Source of the DNA: Roseivirga pacifica
GTDB lineage: Bacteria; Bacteroidota; Bacteroidia; Cytophagales; Cyclobacteriaceae
Direction: 5' to 3'
DNA: 64,000 nucleotides
NCBI RefSeq assembly: GCF_900111145.1
Contig: NZ_FOIR01000002.1
Span: 992,001-1,056,000, forward strand
Below are positions 16,299 to 26,037 of this stretch, piece by piece (position 1 is the stretch's first letter; each line of letters starts with the position of its first letter). The position numbers and the translations under genes were made by a program. The notes under the pieces are model-generated. The model was given only the letters and a program-made list of their open reading frames with translations, made no database searches and had not been told where the DNA came from.

Positions 16299-18701
16299 TT
16301 ATTCGTCTCTAAGTGATTGAACCGGATTGGCTGTGGCGGCCCGCATTGAACGATAACCTGTTGTGGTTAATGCAATAATCAAAGAGGCGACAATACTGAT
16401 TATAAACACGAGCGGCCCAATACTAATGCGGTACTCATACTGGCTCAGCCAGATGTTCATAAAATAGTACGCCAATGGAGCTGCAAGCAGGAAGGCAACT
16501 CCCACGAGCAGGATAAATTCGAGCGAGAATCTTCTCATGATGTTAGCCACTGAAGCGCCCAGCACTTTGCGAATTCCAATCTCCTTCGCCTTTTGGTTTG
16601 CCATAAATGACACTAAGCCATAGAGCCCGAGGCAACCAATGAATATGGCTATACCAGCAAAAACTGTCAGCATTTGCGACATCTTTTGCTCCATCTCGTA
16701 GTAGTTTACTATCTGGTCATCTACATATTGGTAGTTAAACTCATATTCCTCGTTCACTTGGTACCAAATATTTTCTAATGAGGCTACTACACTTTCGGCA
16801 TTGGCTGCATTTACCCTAACCCCCAGCGTACTGTAATTCTCTATGTCGTTAAAAAGCGCCACAGGCTCAATTGCCGCACTAAGTGTAGAAACGTGAAAAT
16901 CCTTTACCACCCCTACAATTGGAGCCCTTCTGCCCCATATCTGCATGCGTTTGTTAATTGCCTCATCTGGTGAAAGGCCTATTTTTTTCACGAAAGTCTC
17001 GTTCACCACAAACTGGTTTGTGGTATCACTATCATTCAACCATTGGCCAGAGAGTAAGGTCAAACCGTAAGTATCCAAGTAGTTTTTATCTGCCATTTTC
17101 ACCTGTGCAGTCATTTCATCACGCACGCTGTCATTAGCATATACATAAGCATCTGTTGCAGAAATAGACCCAGAAAATGGCGGTCGGAAATTGAAAGAGT
17201 AGTTTTCAACACCAGGAATATTTTGAATTTCAGACTCCCACAAATCAAGTGCTTGCTTATCGCGATTGGCCAAGCTGATATTGAGAATCCATTCCTGATC
17301 GTAACCCATATCTACTGAAAAGAAATACTTCATTTGCGTAAGGGCCACCACCGTTCCGAAGATCAAAACTTGACAAATAAAGAATTGAAAGAACACCAAA
17401 AACCGTCTGAAAGCCATACCGCCTTTTTTATGGGTGAGGCCACCTTTTAGCGCGAGAATTGGCTTGGTGCCCGAAAGCACAAACGCAGGATACAAACCGG
17501 CAAAAAGGGACACTGTAACTAATATTCCCAACAAATAAACCAACAAAGCCAAATCGGTAAGTGGCTTAAACGGTATGGTAATGCCCATAAAATCGTTAAT
17601 TACCAGCGGCATTAAGCGCTCGGTTATTGCCATGGAAAGCAAAAGTGCAATAAGTGTTATCACAAAGGTTTCGCCCAAAAAGCGGAAGATTAACTGCTTT
17701 CTGTCGCTCCCCAGTACTTTCCGCATGCCCACCTCTTTGCCACGCTTAACCGACATGGCGGTAGACATATTGATAAAGTTTACACAGGCTGTTACAATCA
17801 AAAATGCTCCGATTATGATATAGGTATAGAGCATTGATTTTGGAATGATGCGATAGGAGAAATTGCTAAATCGCTCATCAAAGTGATATTCAGTAAATGG
17901 CGACAGCACAAAAGTGGTCTGCTCCCTTCTATCGGCATTCCAGTGTTTTTCCACAAAATCAGGAAACTGCTCCTCTATTTGGGCTGGCGTTACATTATTT
18001 TCTAACTGAAGGAAGGCCACATTATCGCTTGAAATACTTCCCCAACGCGTAAATTCTTCTGGATCCTGAGAGCGCTTGGTTTCCATGGAAATGAAAATAC
18101 CGAAAGGAAAATCAGAGTCCTCTCTGTCGTCTTCCAAAATAGCTACTACCTTCAAATCGAGCTGTTTATTTAGCCGAATGGTCTTACCCACAGCCGACTC
18201 GTCCGGAAAGTATTTCTCGGCAATGGTCTTGCTAAGCGCAACTACATTGGGTTGCTCTAAAACGTCTCCATCCACACTCCCCTCAAGTGTTTTCCAAGTA
18301 AACACTTTAAAGAAGTTTGGCTCCACATATACCAACTCCGGGTCTTCCTCATAGTGCTTTACTTCACCTGCATTGCCTTTTACTGAAATGAGTCCGTAAG
18401 CCTCGTGAGCAACCAGCGTTACCTCTTTTATCCCTACGATTTCTTCCTTAACAGCAGGAGGCATTACCAAAGGCAAACCACCGCCTGTATACTGCCTACC
18501 ATCAACCATATCGATATGACCAAGTCGATAGATTGAGTCTAAATCTTCATGATAGCGATTAAAGCTAAACTCCTGTTTTACAACCAGAAACATCACCAAA
18601 CTACAGGTAATCCCCATGGTTAGGCCGAGTATGTTTATAATAGTGAAGGCCTTGTTTCTGGCAAAATTCCTTCTAAGTACGTTTAAGTAGTTTTTAAGCA
18701 T
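16299..18701 (-). CDS. FtsX/MacB-like permease, fourth of the row
   Basis: The 800-residue product has an N-terminal helix (NKAFTIINILGLTMGITCSL), two periplasmic MacB-PCD domains and two FtsX three-helix blocks. Coupling motifs are KEVGMRKVLGS (about 320) and KEIGIRKVLGA (about 704). The stretches KQLIFRFLGETFVIT and GCLGLYGLVSFMANQK are almost shared with the first permease of the row (23465-25888), so these two form a sister pair inside the array. The tail is NPVQSLRDE. It starts 30 bp after the preceding permease stops (measured in transcription order, the gap to the next gene is 11 bp). Confidence 0.88.
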   Translation of the reverse strand: MLKNYLNVLRRNFARNKAFTIINILGLTMGITCSLVMFLVVKQEFSFNRYHEDLDSIYRLGHIDMVDGRQYTGGGLPLVMPPAVKEEIVGIKEVTLVAHEAYGLISVKGNAGEVKHYEEDPELVYVEPNFFKVFTWKTLEGSVDGDVLEQPNVVALSKTIAEKYFPDESAVGKTIRLNKQLDLKVVAILEDDREDSDFPFGIFISMETKRSQDPEEFTRWGSISSDNVAFLQLENNVTPAQIEEQFPDFVEKHWNADRREQTTFVLSPFTEYHFDERFSNFSYRIIPKSMLYTYIIIGAFLIVTACVNFINMSTAMSVKRGKEVGMRKVLGSDRKQLIFRFLGETFVITLIALLLSMAITERLMPLVINDFMGITIPFKPLTDLALLVYLLGILVTVSLFAGLYPAFVLSGTKPILALKGGLTHKKGGMAFRRFLVFFQFFICQVLIFGTVVALTQMKYFFSVDMGYDQEWILNISLANRDKQALDLWESEIQNIPGVENYSFNFRPPFSGSISATDAYVYANDSVRDEMTAQVKMADKNYLDTYGLTLLSGQWLNDSDTTNQFVVNETFVKKIGLSPDEAINKRMQIWGRRAPIVGVVKDFHVSTLSAAIEPVALFNDIENYSTLGVRVNAANAESVVASLENIWYQVNEEYEFNYQYVDDQIVNYYEMEQKMSQMLTVFAGIAIFIGCLGLYGLVSFMANQKAKEIGIRKVLGASVANIMRRFSLEFILLVGVAFLLAAPLAYYFMNIWLSQYEYRISIGPLVFIISIVASLIIALTTTGYRSMRAATANPVQSLRDE

Positions 18702-18731
18702 GGCTTTGTTGTTATTTTGAGTTGACTGTTG

Positions 18732-21080
18732 TTATTCGTTTCTGAGAATTTCTGAAGGGTTTATGCGTCTGGTTCTTCCTATCTGAAGCACGATTACACT
18801 TAGTGAAATAACCAGTGTTGCAATTACTGCCGAAGAAAATGAGAATACACCTGGTTCTATTCTGTAGACAAACTGGGCAAGCCAATCGCTTATGAAATAG
18901 TACACCACAGGTGCAGCTAAGGCAAAACCAAGTAAGATCATGCCTATGTAGCTTCGGGCAAACAGGTGGAAGATCTCTCTATAATTAGCTCCCAAAACCC
19001 TTCTTAAGCTTATCTCTTTAATTCGCTGCTCTATGGTAAAGGTAGAAAGACCAACTATTCCCAGAATAGCGATGAAAATGGCCAGACTTGAAAAGAACAG
19101 AAACATTTCGCCAAGCCTTTGCTCTACGGAATACTGGCTATTATAGGCCTCATCCAAGAACTTATATTGCATCGGGCGACCAGTTTCCATAGCATCCCAT
19201 TTCTCGGTTATTTGTGCTACGGTTTCCTTTACCTCGGTGCCTGTGAGCCTTACAAGTGCGAACTTCGAAGCATTGCCATTGAAGTATATTACCGAAGGTC
19301 GGATTTCGGATTTAAGCGATTCATTATGAAAATCTTTCACCACACCAATCAGCGGTAACTTTGCACCATCCAAGAGCAAGGTTGGATCGCTTTTGTCTTC
19401 CCAACTAAATGCCGCTAAAGCCGACTCGTTTACCACAATTCCTTGTGCACTTTTTGTCGGAAATTGTCCCGAGACGAACTCCATCCCCAAAGTATTTAGG
19501 AAATCTTCATCCCCATTAAAAAAGTCGGTAAGCACTTCTTTTTCTTCTTCAACACCCAATTCATCTTTGTTCAAAATACCGAAGTCAGCATATGAAATTG
19601 AGGAGTTGGCCATAGAAACACTTTCAATCCCAGAAACGCTCAAAAGCTCATTTTTAAAGACCTGAGCTTTTCCATCCATCTTATCGTGAAGGTCAACTTC
19701 CAAGAGTAATTCTTTATCGTAACCAAGGTTTTTGGTCTGAATAAAGCTGAGTTGCTGCTGAATAATTACCGTGGCAATAATGAGCAGCTGCGCGATAAAG
19801 AACTGCACCACCGTAAGCCCTTTTCGAAGCTTAGATTTGGACCCAATTTTACCTTGCCCTAAGGCATGCAACGGCTTGGCTTTAGACAGCACCAGTGCCG
19901 GGTACACCCCCGACAAAAAGCCCACAAGAGCCGTTGTACCAAACACCAATACAAAGAATTCAGCAGAGAAATAGTTGAGTACCATTTCCTTTTGGAGCAC
20001 ATTATTCACCCAAGGCAAAAGGCGCTCCGTTAAAGCGAAAGCGAGCATAGCGCCTATAAGCACAAGAGAGAATGATTCAACCAGGTAATACGATAAAATT
20101 TGGCTTCGAGAGGCGCCAATCACCTTTCGCAAGCCAACCTCTTTGCCCCTTTTAATGGATTGTGCGGTTGCTAAATTTGTGTAGTTAATTATTGCAATAA
20201 CCAGTACCAAAAAGCCAATAGCACCGAATAAGTAGACATAACGAATGTCACTTGTATCACTACTTGTATAGTCTAAATCAGCTTTTAAGTGGTAGTCGGT
20301 AAGTGGTAATAAAAAGATGTTTTGATCAGTAGCGGTATTGGAGTAGCGTTGGCTATAAGGCATGCTCATGGCGATAGCCTGCATCTTTTCTTGCACGGTC
20401 GCCTTATCGAAACCGTTCTGCATCAAAAACCAGTTTTGGGCCGGAAAGTAACCCGCCTCATTATCCATTAACTTACTTCGCTTGTCAAAAAGCTGATTTT
20501 CGATCGATAGAAAATCGAACTGAAGTGTAGAGTTGGAAGGAACATCTTTAAGCACTCCAGAAATTACGTACTCGTCTTTTTCATCAACCGAAATAGCCTT
20601 GCCTAATGCAAGCGTAGCATCTCCAAAGTATTTTTCGGCCATAGTTTGGCTTACCAGCACCGACTGATTATCGGCCTCTGCAACACCATAGATTAAGGGA
20701 AAGTCAAAAACCGACAGGAAATCACTATTAACATAGGCCATGTCATTGTCCAAAAAGGTTTGGCCTCCGGCAGTCACCAACCTATTTCTAGATTGAAAGC
20801 TAGCCAGCTTCCGCACTTCAGGAACTTCCTCAGCTATTTGCTTAGCTAAGCCATAGGCCATTCGATCACTTTTCACCTTGTTTGTGCCCATTAAATGCCA
20901 GCTTAGGTAGATGTCTTCCTTTTGGTGGTGAAACCTATCGAAGCTCAGCTCATCGCGAATAAAAAGGGTAATAAGCAGCACGGTGGTTAACCCAAAGGTG
21001 AGGCCACCAAGATTGAGCAAAGAAAAAAGGCGCTCCTTCCTGAATTTTCTAAAAAAAGTAGTGATGTAAGTTCTGATCAT
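18732..21080 (-). CDS. FtsX/MacB-like permease, third of the row
   Basis: The product is 782 residues with the common double MacB-PCD/FtsX design. The first coupling motif is KEVGLRKVIGA (about 311) after INYTNLATAQSIKRG; the second is KEISLRRVLGA (about 687), with Arg replacing the usual Lys after Arg. The tail is NPSEILRNE. The first FtsX block resembles that of the sixth permease (11522-13891). A 12-bp gap follows the second permease upstream, and the 30-bp gap downstream is the largest in the row, which leaves room for a weak internal signal though I saw none. Confidence 0.88.
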   Translation of the reverse strand: MIRTYITTFFRKFRKERLFSLLNLGGLTFGLTTVLLITLFIRDELSFDRFHHQKEDIYLSWHLMGTNKVKSDRMAYGLAKQIAEEVPEVRKLASFQSRNRLVTAGGQTFLDNDMAYVNSDFLSVFDFPLIYGVAEADNQSVLVSQTMAEKYFGDATLALGKAISVDEKDEYVISGVLKDVPSNSTLQFDFLSIENQLFDKRSKLMDNEAGYFPAQNWFLMQNGFDKATVQEKMQAIAMSMPYSQRYSNTATDQNIFLLPLTDYHLKADLDYTSSDTSDIRYVYLFGAIGFLVLVIAIINYTNLATAQSIKRGKEVGLRKVIGASRSQILSYYLVESFSLVLIGAMLAFALTERLLPWVNNVLQKEMVLNYFSAEFFVLVFGTTALVGFLSGVYPALVLSKAKPLHALGQGKIGSKSKLRKGLTVVQFFIAQLLIIATVIIQQQLSFIQTKNLGYDKELLLEVDLHDKMDGKAQVFKNELLSVSGIESVSMANSSISYADFGILNKDELGVEEEKEVLTDFFNGDEDFLNTLGMEFVSGQFPTKSAQGIVVNESALAAFSWEDKSDPTLLLDGAKLPLIGVVKDFHNESLKSEIRPSVIYFNGNASKFALVRLTGTEVKETVAQITEKWDAMETGRPMQYKFLDEAYNSQYSVEQRLGEMFLFFSSLAIFIAILGIVGLSTFTIEQRIKEISLRRVLGANYREIFHLFARSYIGMILLGFALAAPVVYYFISDWLAQFVYRIEPGVFSFSSAVIATLVISLSVIVLQIGRTRRINPSEILRNE

Positions 21081-21092
21081 AAGCTGAGTTTT

Positions 21093-23462
21093 CTATTCTG
21101 ATCTAAGTGATTTTACCGGATTAGCAGTAGCCGCAGTTAGCGAACGGGCTGCAACAACTGTAAGAATGAATATTGCTGCTACCCCACCAACCAGTACAAA
21201 AGGTGCGACACCAATGTTTATGTGATAAACAAACTCATTCATCCATTGGCTTACTGCCAAAAACGCAAGTGGTATGGCAACCAAAAACGAGATTCCAATC
21301 AAGGCCAGCATTTCTTTACTCAATAACCCGAGGATTTGAGGTACCGATGCGCCCAACACCTTGCGAATGCCAATTTCCTTTACGCGCTGATCGAGCGTAT
21401 AAGTAACCAAACCAATAAGCCCAAGAATGGCCACAAAAACGGCCAAACCTGTAAACAAGTTAATTACCTGGCCCATTTGCTTTTCTTTATCGAATAACTG
21501 ATCGAATGAGCGCTCGAATAATTTATAGTCAAATGGCTCTTGTGTAAACTGCCCAAACACAGTTGCCGTAGTTTCTGTAGCTTGCTTAATATCTCCGCTA
21601 AACTTCACAGAAATAAGCGAATGGATTGGGCTGTAATAGAAAGCAACTGGCCCTATGGCTTTTCTAAAGTCTTCGTAGTGGAAATCCTTTACCACACCTA
21701 CAACTTCAACATTACTACCATTTACACCAGCATCGAATTTGCGTCCCAATACATCACCTCCTAGATTTTTGGCCAATGTTTCATTTACTAACATGGCCTC
21801 ATCATCCAACTCATCGCTTAAAAAACGACCAGCAACAAGTTCCATACCCATGGTTTCGGCATAGTGTGTATCGGTGTACTTATATTGAATGCGCTGCGAT
21901 TGTGGATTATCCACTCCGTTTTCAATAATCACGTTAAAGGCCAACCCCGTAAGTTCATAATGGCTGAAACCAACCTCTTTTATTTCAGCATTTTTCAGCA
22001 ATTCATTTCTAAATGCCTCTGCCGATTCTCCCAACTGCCCCTTTGTGTTATCAATCATCAACACATTGGTTTTATCAAAACCTAGGTCTTTTTTCATGCT
22101 AAAATGCAGCTGCTGACCAATAAAAACTGCAAAAATTGCTAGCGAAAGCGACACCGCGAACTGAAAGATCACCAGCCAATTTCTGAATGACTTACTCTTA
22201 CCACCTGTATTGAAATCTCCCTTTAGAACAGCCGAAGGCTTAAAGTTGGTCAGGTAAAATGCCGGGTAAATACCAGCCGCAAAGCCTGTAAGCACAGCCA
22301 CTGAAAAAACCGCAGCTACCAATTGGGGAAACTCGGTAATATTGGCATCAAAGTGTGCAAAGCCACCGCCCTGAAGCAATTGCAGCGCTGCTTCGGCCAA
22401 ACCAAAACCAATGAGTACGGCCGTAAGAGCAATCAAAACAGACTCAGCTATAAACCTGGAGATCAATTGATTTCTGAATGAACCCAAAACAGATCTGATA
22501 CCAATTTCTTTAGCTCTTTTGGAAGCCTGAGCGGTAGATAAGTTTACGTAATTGATAGCGGCCAGAAGAATTACAAAAACCGCAATCGATAAAAATACAT
22601 AAAGATAGTTGGCGTTGCCCGACTCAGACGATTCAAACTGAATATTCGAGTTTAGATGAACATCCCTTAGGGGCATTACCAACAACCCTGATTGGTAAGT
22701 CTTTTTGAATTCATCCATTGGCTTACCCTCTCCATATCGACTATGATTAATCGGTAACATAGCCTCTTCAACCGCCATTTTAAGCTGTTCTTCCGTTACA
22801 TTCTCCTTGGTAAACAAGTAGCTATAGCCAGTAGTAAAGGAAAAACTGTATTGATATGTATTCTGAAAATCTTTCGGCAACCTTCCCAAGGCAGAAAAAG
22901 GTAAGCTAACATTTGAAGGCAAGTCCTTAATTACACCGGTTACTTGAAAATCGTTTTGTGCAATTTGGGTGATCACGCTCACCTTCTGGCCTACTGGATT
23001 TGCCTTTCCAAACAGCTTTTTAGCCATTGTTTCCGTTAGAATAAGGCCATTTGGAACACTCAGGGAAGTTTCGGCATTGCCCAATACATAATCTTGTTCA
23101 AATACAGTATTGTACCCTTCCGTAGTGTAGAAAAAGTCTTTAATTACCAGACTTTTATCTGCTGCTGTTTTTATGGTAGCCGAAGGGTTGGGCATTAAGT
23201 TCACCACTTCTTCTACCAAAGGAGAATACTCCTTCACTTGGTTTAAATGAGCTATGGAAGAAAGCGCAAAGTTGTTAGCGCTCAGCCTGTAAATTCTATC
23301 ATGATTTGCATAGTGCTCATCGTAAGTAAATTCACTTTTAACATACACCGAAATTAGTGTAGCTGCAGCAAAACCTATGGCTAAACCAATAATATTGATT
23401 GCAGCATAACCCTTGTTACGCTTTAAGTTTCTATAGATTGAAAGGAGGTGATTTTTTAGCAT
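21093..23462 (-). CDS. FtsX/MacB-like permease, second of the row
   Basis: The product is 789 residues with the N-terminal helix GYAAINIIGLAIGFAAATLI, two periplasmic domains and two FtsX blocks. The first coupling motif is altered to KEIGIRSVLGS (about 316; Ser for Lys and Ser for Ala), while the second, KEIGIRKVLGA (about 694), is standard. If the motif contacts an ATPase, the two halves of this protein may not bind equally. The tail is NPVKSLRSE. It is only 2 bp from the stop of the first permease, indicating tight coupling. Confidence 0.88.
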   Translation of the reverse strand: MLKNHLLSIYRNLKRNKGYAAINIIGLAIGFAAATLISVYVKSEFTYDEHYANHDRIYRLSANNFALSSIAHLNQVKEYSPLVEEVVNLMPNPSATIKTAADKSLVIKDFFYTTEGYNTVFEQDYVLGNAETSLSVPNGLILTETMAKKLFGKANPVGQKVSVITQIAQNDFQVTGVIKDLPSNVSLPFSALGRLPKDFQNTYQYSFSFTTGYSYLFTKENVTEEQLKMAVEEAMLPINHSRYGEGKPMDEFKKTYQSGLLVMPLRDVHLNSNIQFESSESGNANYLYVFLSIAVFVILLAAINYVNLSTAQASKRAKEIGIRSVLGSFRNQLISRFIAESVLIALTAVLIGFGLAEAALQLLQGGGFAHFDANITEFPQLVAAVFSVAVLTGFAAGIYPAFYLTNFKPSAVLKGDFNTGGKSKSFRNWLVIFQFAVSLSLAIFAVFIGQQLHFSMKKDLGFDKTNVLMIDNTKGQLGESAEAFRNELLKNAEIKEVGFSHYELTGLAFNVIIENGVDNPQSQRIQYKYTDTHYAETMGMELVAGRFLSDELDDEAMLVNETLAKNLGGDVLGRKFDAGVNGSNVEVVGVVKDFHYEDFRKAIGPVAFYYSPIHSLISVKFSGDIKQATETTATVFGQFTQEPFDYKLFERSFDQLFDKEKQMGQVINLFTGLAVFVAILGLIGLVTYTLDQRVKEIGIRKVLGASVPQILGLLSKEMLALIGISFLVAIPLAFLAVSQWMNEFVYHINIGVAPFVLVGGVAAIFILTVVAARSLTAATANPVKSLRSE

Positions 23463-23464
23463 GA

Positions 23465-25888
23465 TTATTCGCTTCTAAGAGAGTCTACAGGGTTACTAAC
23501 AGCCGCTTGTAAGGAGCGTAAAACGGTGGTGACCATTCCTACCACCAGTGTAAAGGCCATGGCAATTACAAACACCCAAACATTCAATTCTATTCGGTAC
23601 TCGAAACCCGAAAGCCAGTCATTCATAAAGTAATAACCAAACGGTACGGCTATTAAAAATGCAATGGCAATAAGCACCAACATCTCTCTGGAAAAAATGT
23701 TGAGGATTTGGTTTACAGAGGCGCCCAATACTTTGCGCACGCCAATTTCTTTCTTCTTTTGGTTGGCCATAAACGACACCAAACCATATAAACCAAGGCA
23801 ACCAATAAGAATAGCAATACCCGAGAACAGCTGGAATAATGTAAGCACATTCGCCTCATCATTGTAGTTTTCCATAATCTGCTCCGAAAGCATGGTATAG
23901 TCAAAAAGAGTGTCCGGATACTGGGCCATCCAAGCCTGCTCAAGTGCAGCAATTAATTCACTGGTTTGGCCCTCGTCACCATTAAACTTAATGGCACCTT
24001 CGTAGAAATAATCTGGATAAGTTACCATTACCATTGGGTCTCGCTTTTCCTTCAGGTCTTTGTTATGAAAGTCCCTGAATACTCCCACCACTTTCTTCGG
24101 CCCTGCAAAACCAGAGCTTATTTCTTTGCCAATCGCCTCATTCGGATCATCCATTTCCATCAGCTTCAGCGCTTCCATCGAAAGCAAAGCTTCTGTTAGC
24201 GTATCGCCTTTCTTAATATCTCTTCCGGCCAATAGCTCAATCTCATACAGTTCCAAATAGTTATCATCTATTACCTTATAGGCTACGTCAAACTGCCCCT
24301 GTGTTTCAAGCGGAGCGTAACCAAAAGTAGAACCAATGTTGTTGGTTGAAAGCGGGCTCCCGAAGGCATAACTCACATTCTGCACACCTGGAAAACGCAC
24401 CAGTTCATTGCGCATTACTTCCAATTTCGATGCTTCCGGACTCGGTAATGGGAAGGTGATAATCGATTCTTTCTGGAAACCTAAATCAGAATTACCAAAG
24501 TATTTCATTTGGCTGATTACCACCAAAGTACAGATAACCAGCACTTGCGAAATAAAGAACTGAAAGATAACCAGCCCTCTACGGGTATTGATATTTCCTG
24601 ACATTGCCGTTTGGCCTTTTCCTCGTAAAACAGTTACCGGCTTAAGTTTGGAAAGCACAAAAGATGGATACAAGCCGGCAAAAAGTGTTACACCAACTAT
24701 CACAGTCAATACTACCGACAGCAACTGCATGTCATTGAACAAGTCGAGCGAAAGATTATAGCCAACCAACTCCTCCATATTGGTCATTATCAGTTCGGCA
24801 ACGCCCATAGAGAGCAGCACCGAAAGGATGGTGATCAGGAATGTTTCGCCCAAAAACTGAAGTATCAACTGCTTTTTATGGCCACCTAGCACCTTGCGAA
24901 TACCAACTTCTTTGGAGCGTTTAATCGCCAAAGCGGTTGATAGGTTAACGAAATTCACGCAAGCAGTAAGAATCAAAAATACACCAACAGCAATTGGTAC
25001 TGTTAGCAAATCAGGATTGACAGCCGAATTTTCATAAGTATTAAACTCAGGCTGAAAATGCATTTCGGCCAAACTCTGTACATGGAAACTAGTGGCGTTT
25101 TCTGACTCTGGAATATACTTCTTCGCAAAGTCTGGCAGTACATCTTCTATTTGCTTTTGAGTAACATTATTGTTGGCTAAAAAGAAAACCTGCGCATTGC
25201 TAGAGGTAGAAGTCCAAGACTCTGGCTGATAGAAATCGAAAATCTTAGCAACTTCTTCGTACTCCATAATCAATTTAAAAGGCACCGAAGCATTTTTTGG
25301 CGGATCGGCAACCACACCGGTTATAAACACCTCCACCTTATTGTTCATTTTAACCGCTTTGCCCAACACGCGGTCGTAGCCACCATCTGTTACGCCAAAA
25401 AACTTTTCGGCAAGCGAAGTTGAGATTACCGCTGAACCTGGCTTGTTAAGTGCCGTTTTCGGGTCGCCAATTTTCCAATCATAATCGAAAAGTTTAAAAA
25501 AGGTAGAATCGGCAAAAGCGATGCCGTCTGGTTGTTCATAGTGCACCCAATCGCCTGTTAGGTTTTTCACACTCAACTGATTTTCGCCCGTATAAAATGT
25601 GCGGCAAGCTGTTCCCAGCTCGGGATAGTCGATCGAAAAAGACTTGGCAAAAGGGTTTGGCACCCCTCCTTCCAGGTCGACCATATTTGGGCTTTCTACT
25701 CTTTTTGTAAAGCGATAAAGCCTATCATAGTTGGACAAATAAGTATCGAAGCTCTTCTCGAAAATTACGTACTTAAAAAGCACCAAAGCTGCGCTAATCC
25801 CCAGTGCCAGACCAAGCACATTAATAACAGTGAAAGAGCGATTTCTTTGAAGATTTCGGATTGCGGTGATGAAATAATTTTTGAGCAT
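23465..25888 (-). CDS. FtsX/MacB-like permease, first of the row
   Basis: I take the ATG at 25888, giving 807 residues. The frame is open to 25930, but a good sigma-54 promoter match overlaps that extension and MLKNYFITAIRNLQRNRSFT is the usual family start. Layout is a helix near 20-40, two periplasmic domains and two FtsX blocks, with coupling motifs KEVGIRKVLGG (about 324) and KEIGVRKVLGA (about 711) and the tail NPVDSLRSE. It is the promoter-proximal gene of the row, divergent from the sigma-54 activator gene. Closest relative in the row is the fourth permease. Confidence 0.88.
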   Translation of the reverse strand: MLKNYFITAIRNLQRNRSFTVINVLGLALGISAALVLFKYVIFEKSFDTYLSNYDRLYRFTKRVESPNMVDLEGGVPNPFAKSFSIDYPELGTACRTFYTGENQLSVKNLTGDWVHYEQPDGIAFADSTFFKLFDYDWKIGDPKTALNKPGSAVISTSLAEKFFGVTDGGYDRVLGKAVKMNNKVEVFITGVVADPPKNASVPFKLIMEYEEVAKIFDFYQPESWTSTSSNAQVFFLANNNVTQKQIEDVLPDFAKKYIPESENATSFHVQSLAEMHFQPEFNTYENSAVNPDLLTVPIAVGVFLILTACVNFVNLSTALAIKRSKEVGIRKVLGGHKKQLILQFLGETFLITILSVLLSMGVAELIMTNMEELVGYNLSLDLFNDMQLLSVVLTVIVGVTLFAGLYPSFVLSKLKPVTVLRGKGQTAMSGNINTRRGLVIFQFFISQVLVICTLVVISQMKYFGNSDLGFQKESIITFPLPSPEASKLEVMRNELVRFPGVQNVSYAFGSPLSTNNIGSTFGYAPLETQGQFDVAYKVIDDNYLELYEIELLAGRDIKKGDTLTEALLSMEALKLMEMDDPNEAIGKEISSGFAGPKKVVGVFRDFHNKDLKEKRDPMVMVTYPDYFYEGAIKFNGDEGQTSELIAALEQAWMAQYPDTLFDYTMLSEQIMENYNDEANVLTLFQLFSGIAILIGCLGLYGLVSFMANQKKKEIGVRKVLGASVNQILNIFSREMLVLIAIAFLIAVPFGYYFMNDWLSGFEYRIELNVWVFVIAMAFTLVVGMVTTVLRSLQAAVSNPVDSLRSE

Positions 25889-25913
25889 AAGTGTTGTTTT
25901 GCGCTTTTCCTTA

Positions 25914-25930
25914 GCCAAACGGAGTGCCAA
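25914..25930 (-). promoter_or_regulatory. Sigma-54 (-24/-12) promoter of the permease row
   Basis: Read on the minus strand, TTGGCAC (25930-25924), five bases TCCGT, then TTGG (25918-25915) fits TGGCAC-N5-TTGC with the GG and TT in register and one mismatch at the last base. The predicted start of transcription is near 25902, leaving about 14 bases before the ATG at 25888. A sigma-54-type activator gene lies divergently 108 bp away, which strongly supports the call. Confidence 0.7.
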
Positions 25931-25993
25931 ACTCGTAAAACACTGAATAACTGTAAGTTGAAAACTATTTTCATTTTACACTTCCGGTTATCC

Positions 25994-26030
25994 GTTTGTT
26001 TTCAATACATTTAGGTGTTTGAAAACAAAC
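25994..26030. promoter_or_regulatory. Perfect inverted repeat, candidate activator-binding (enhancer) site
   Basis: GTTTGTTTTCAA (25994-26005) and TTGAAAACAAAC (26019-26030) are exact inverted copies separated by 13 bp. A further half site, TTGAAAAC, lies at 25958-25965. The repeat sits about 90-130 bp upstream of the predicted permease transcription start, the usual distance for NtrC-family enhancers, and 8 bp before the activator's own ATG, so it could also mediate autoregulation. Confidence 0.6.
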
Positions 26031-26037
26031 ACTTTTC

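Noticed and set aside
25889-25930. Upstream extension of the first permease
   Set aside because: It overlaps the -24/-12 promoter match and has no resemblance to the N-termini of the other five permeases.
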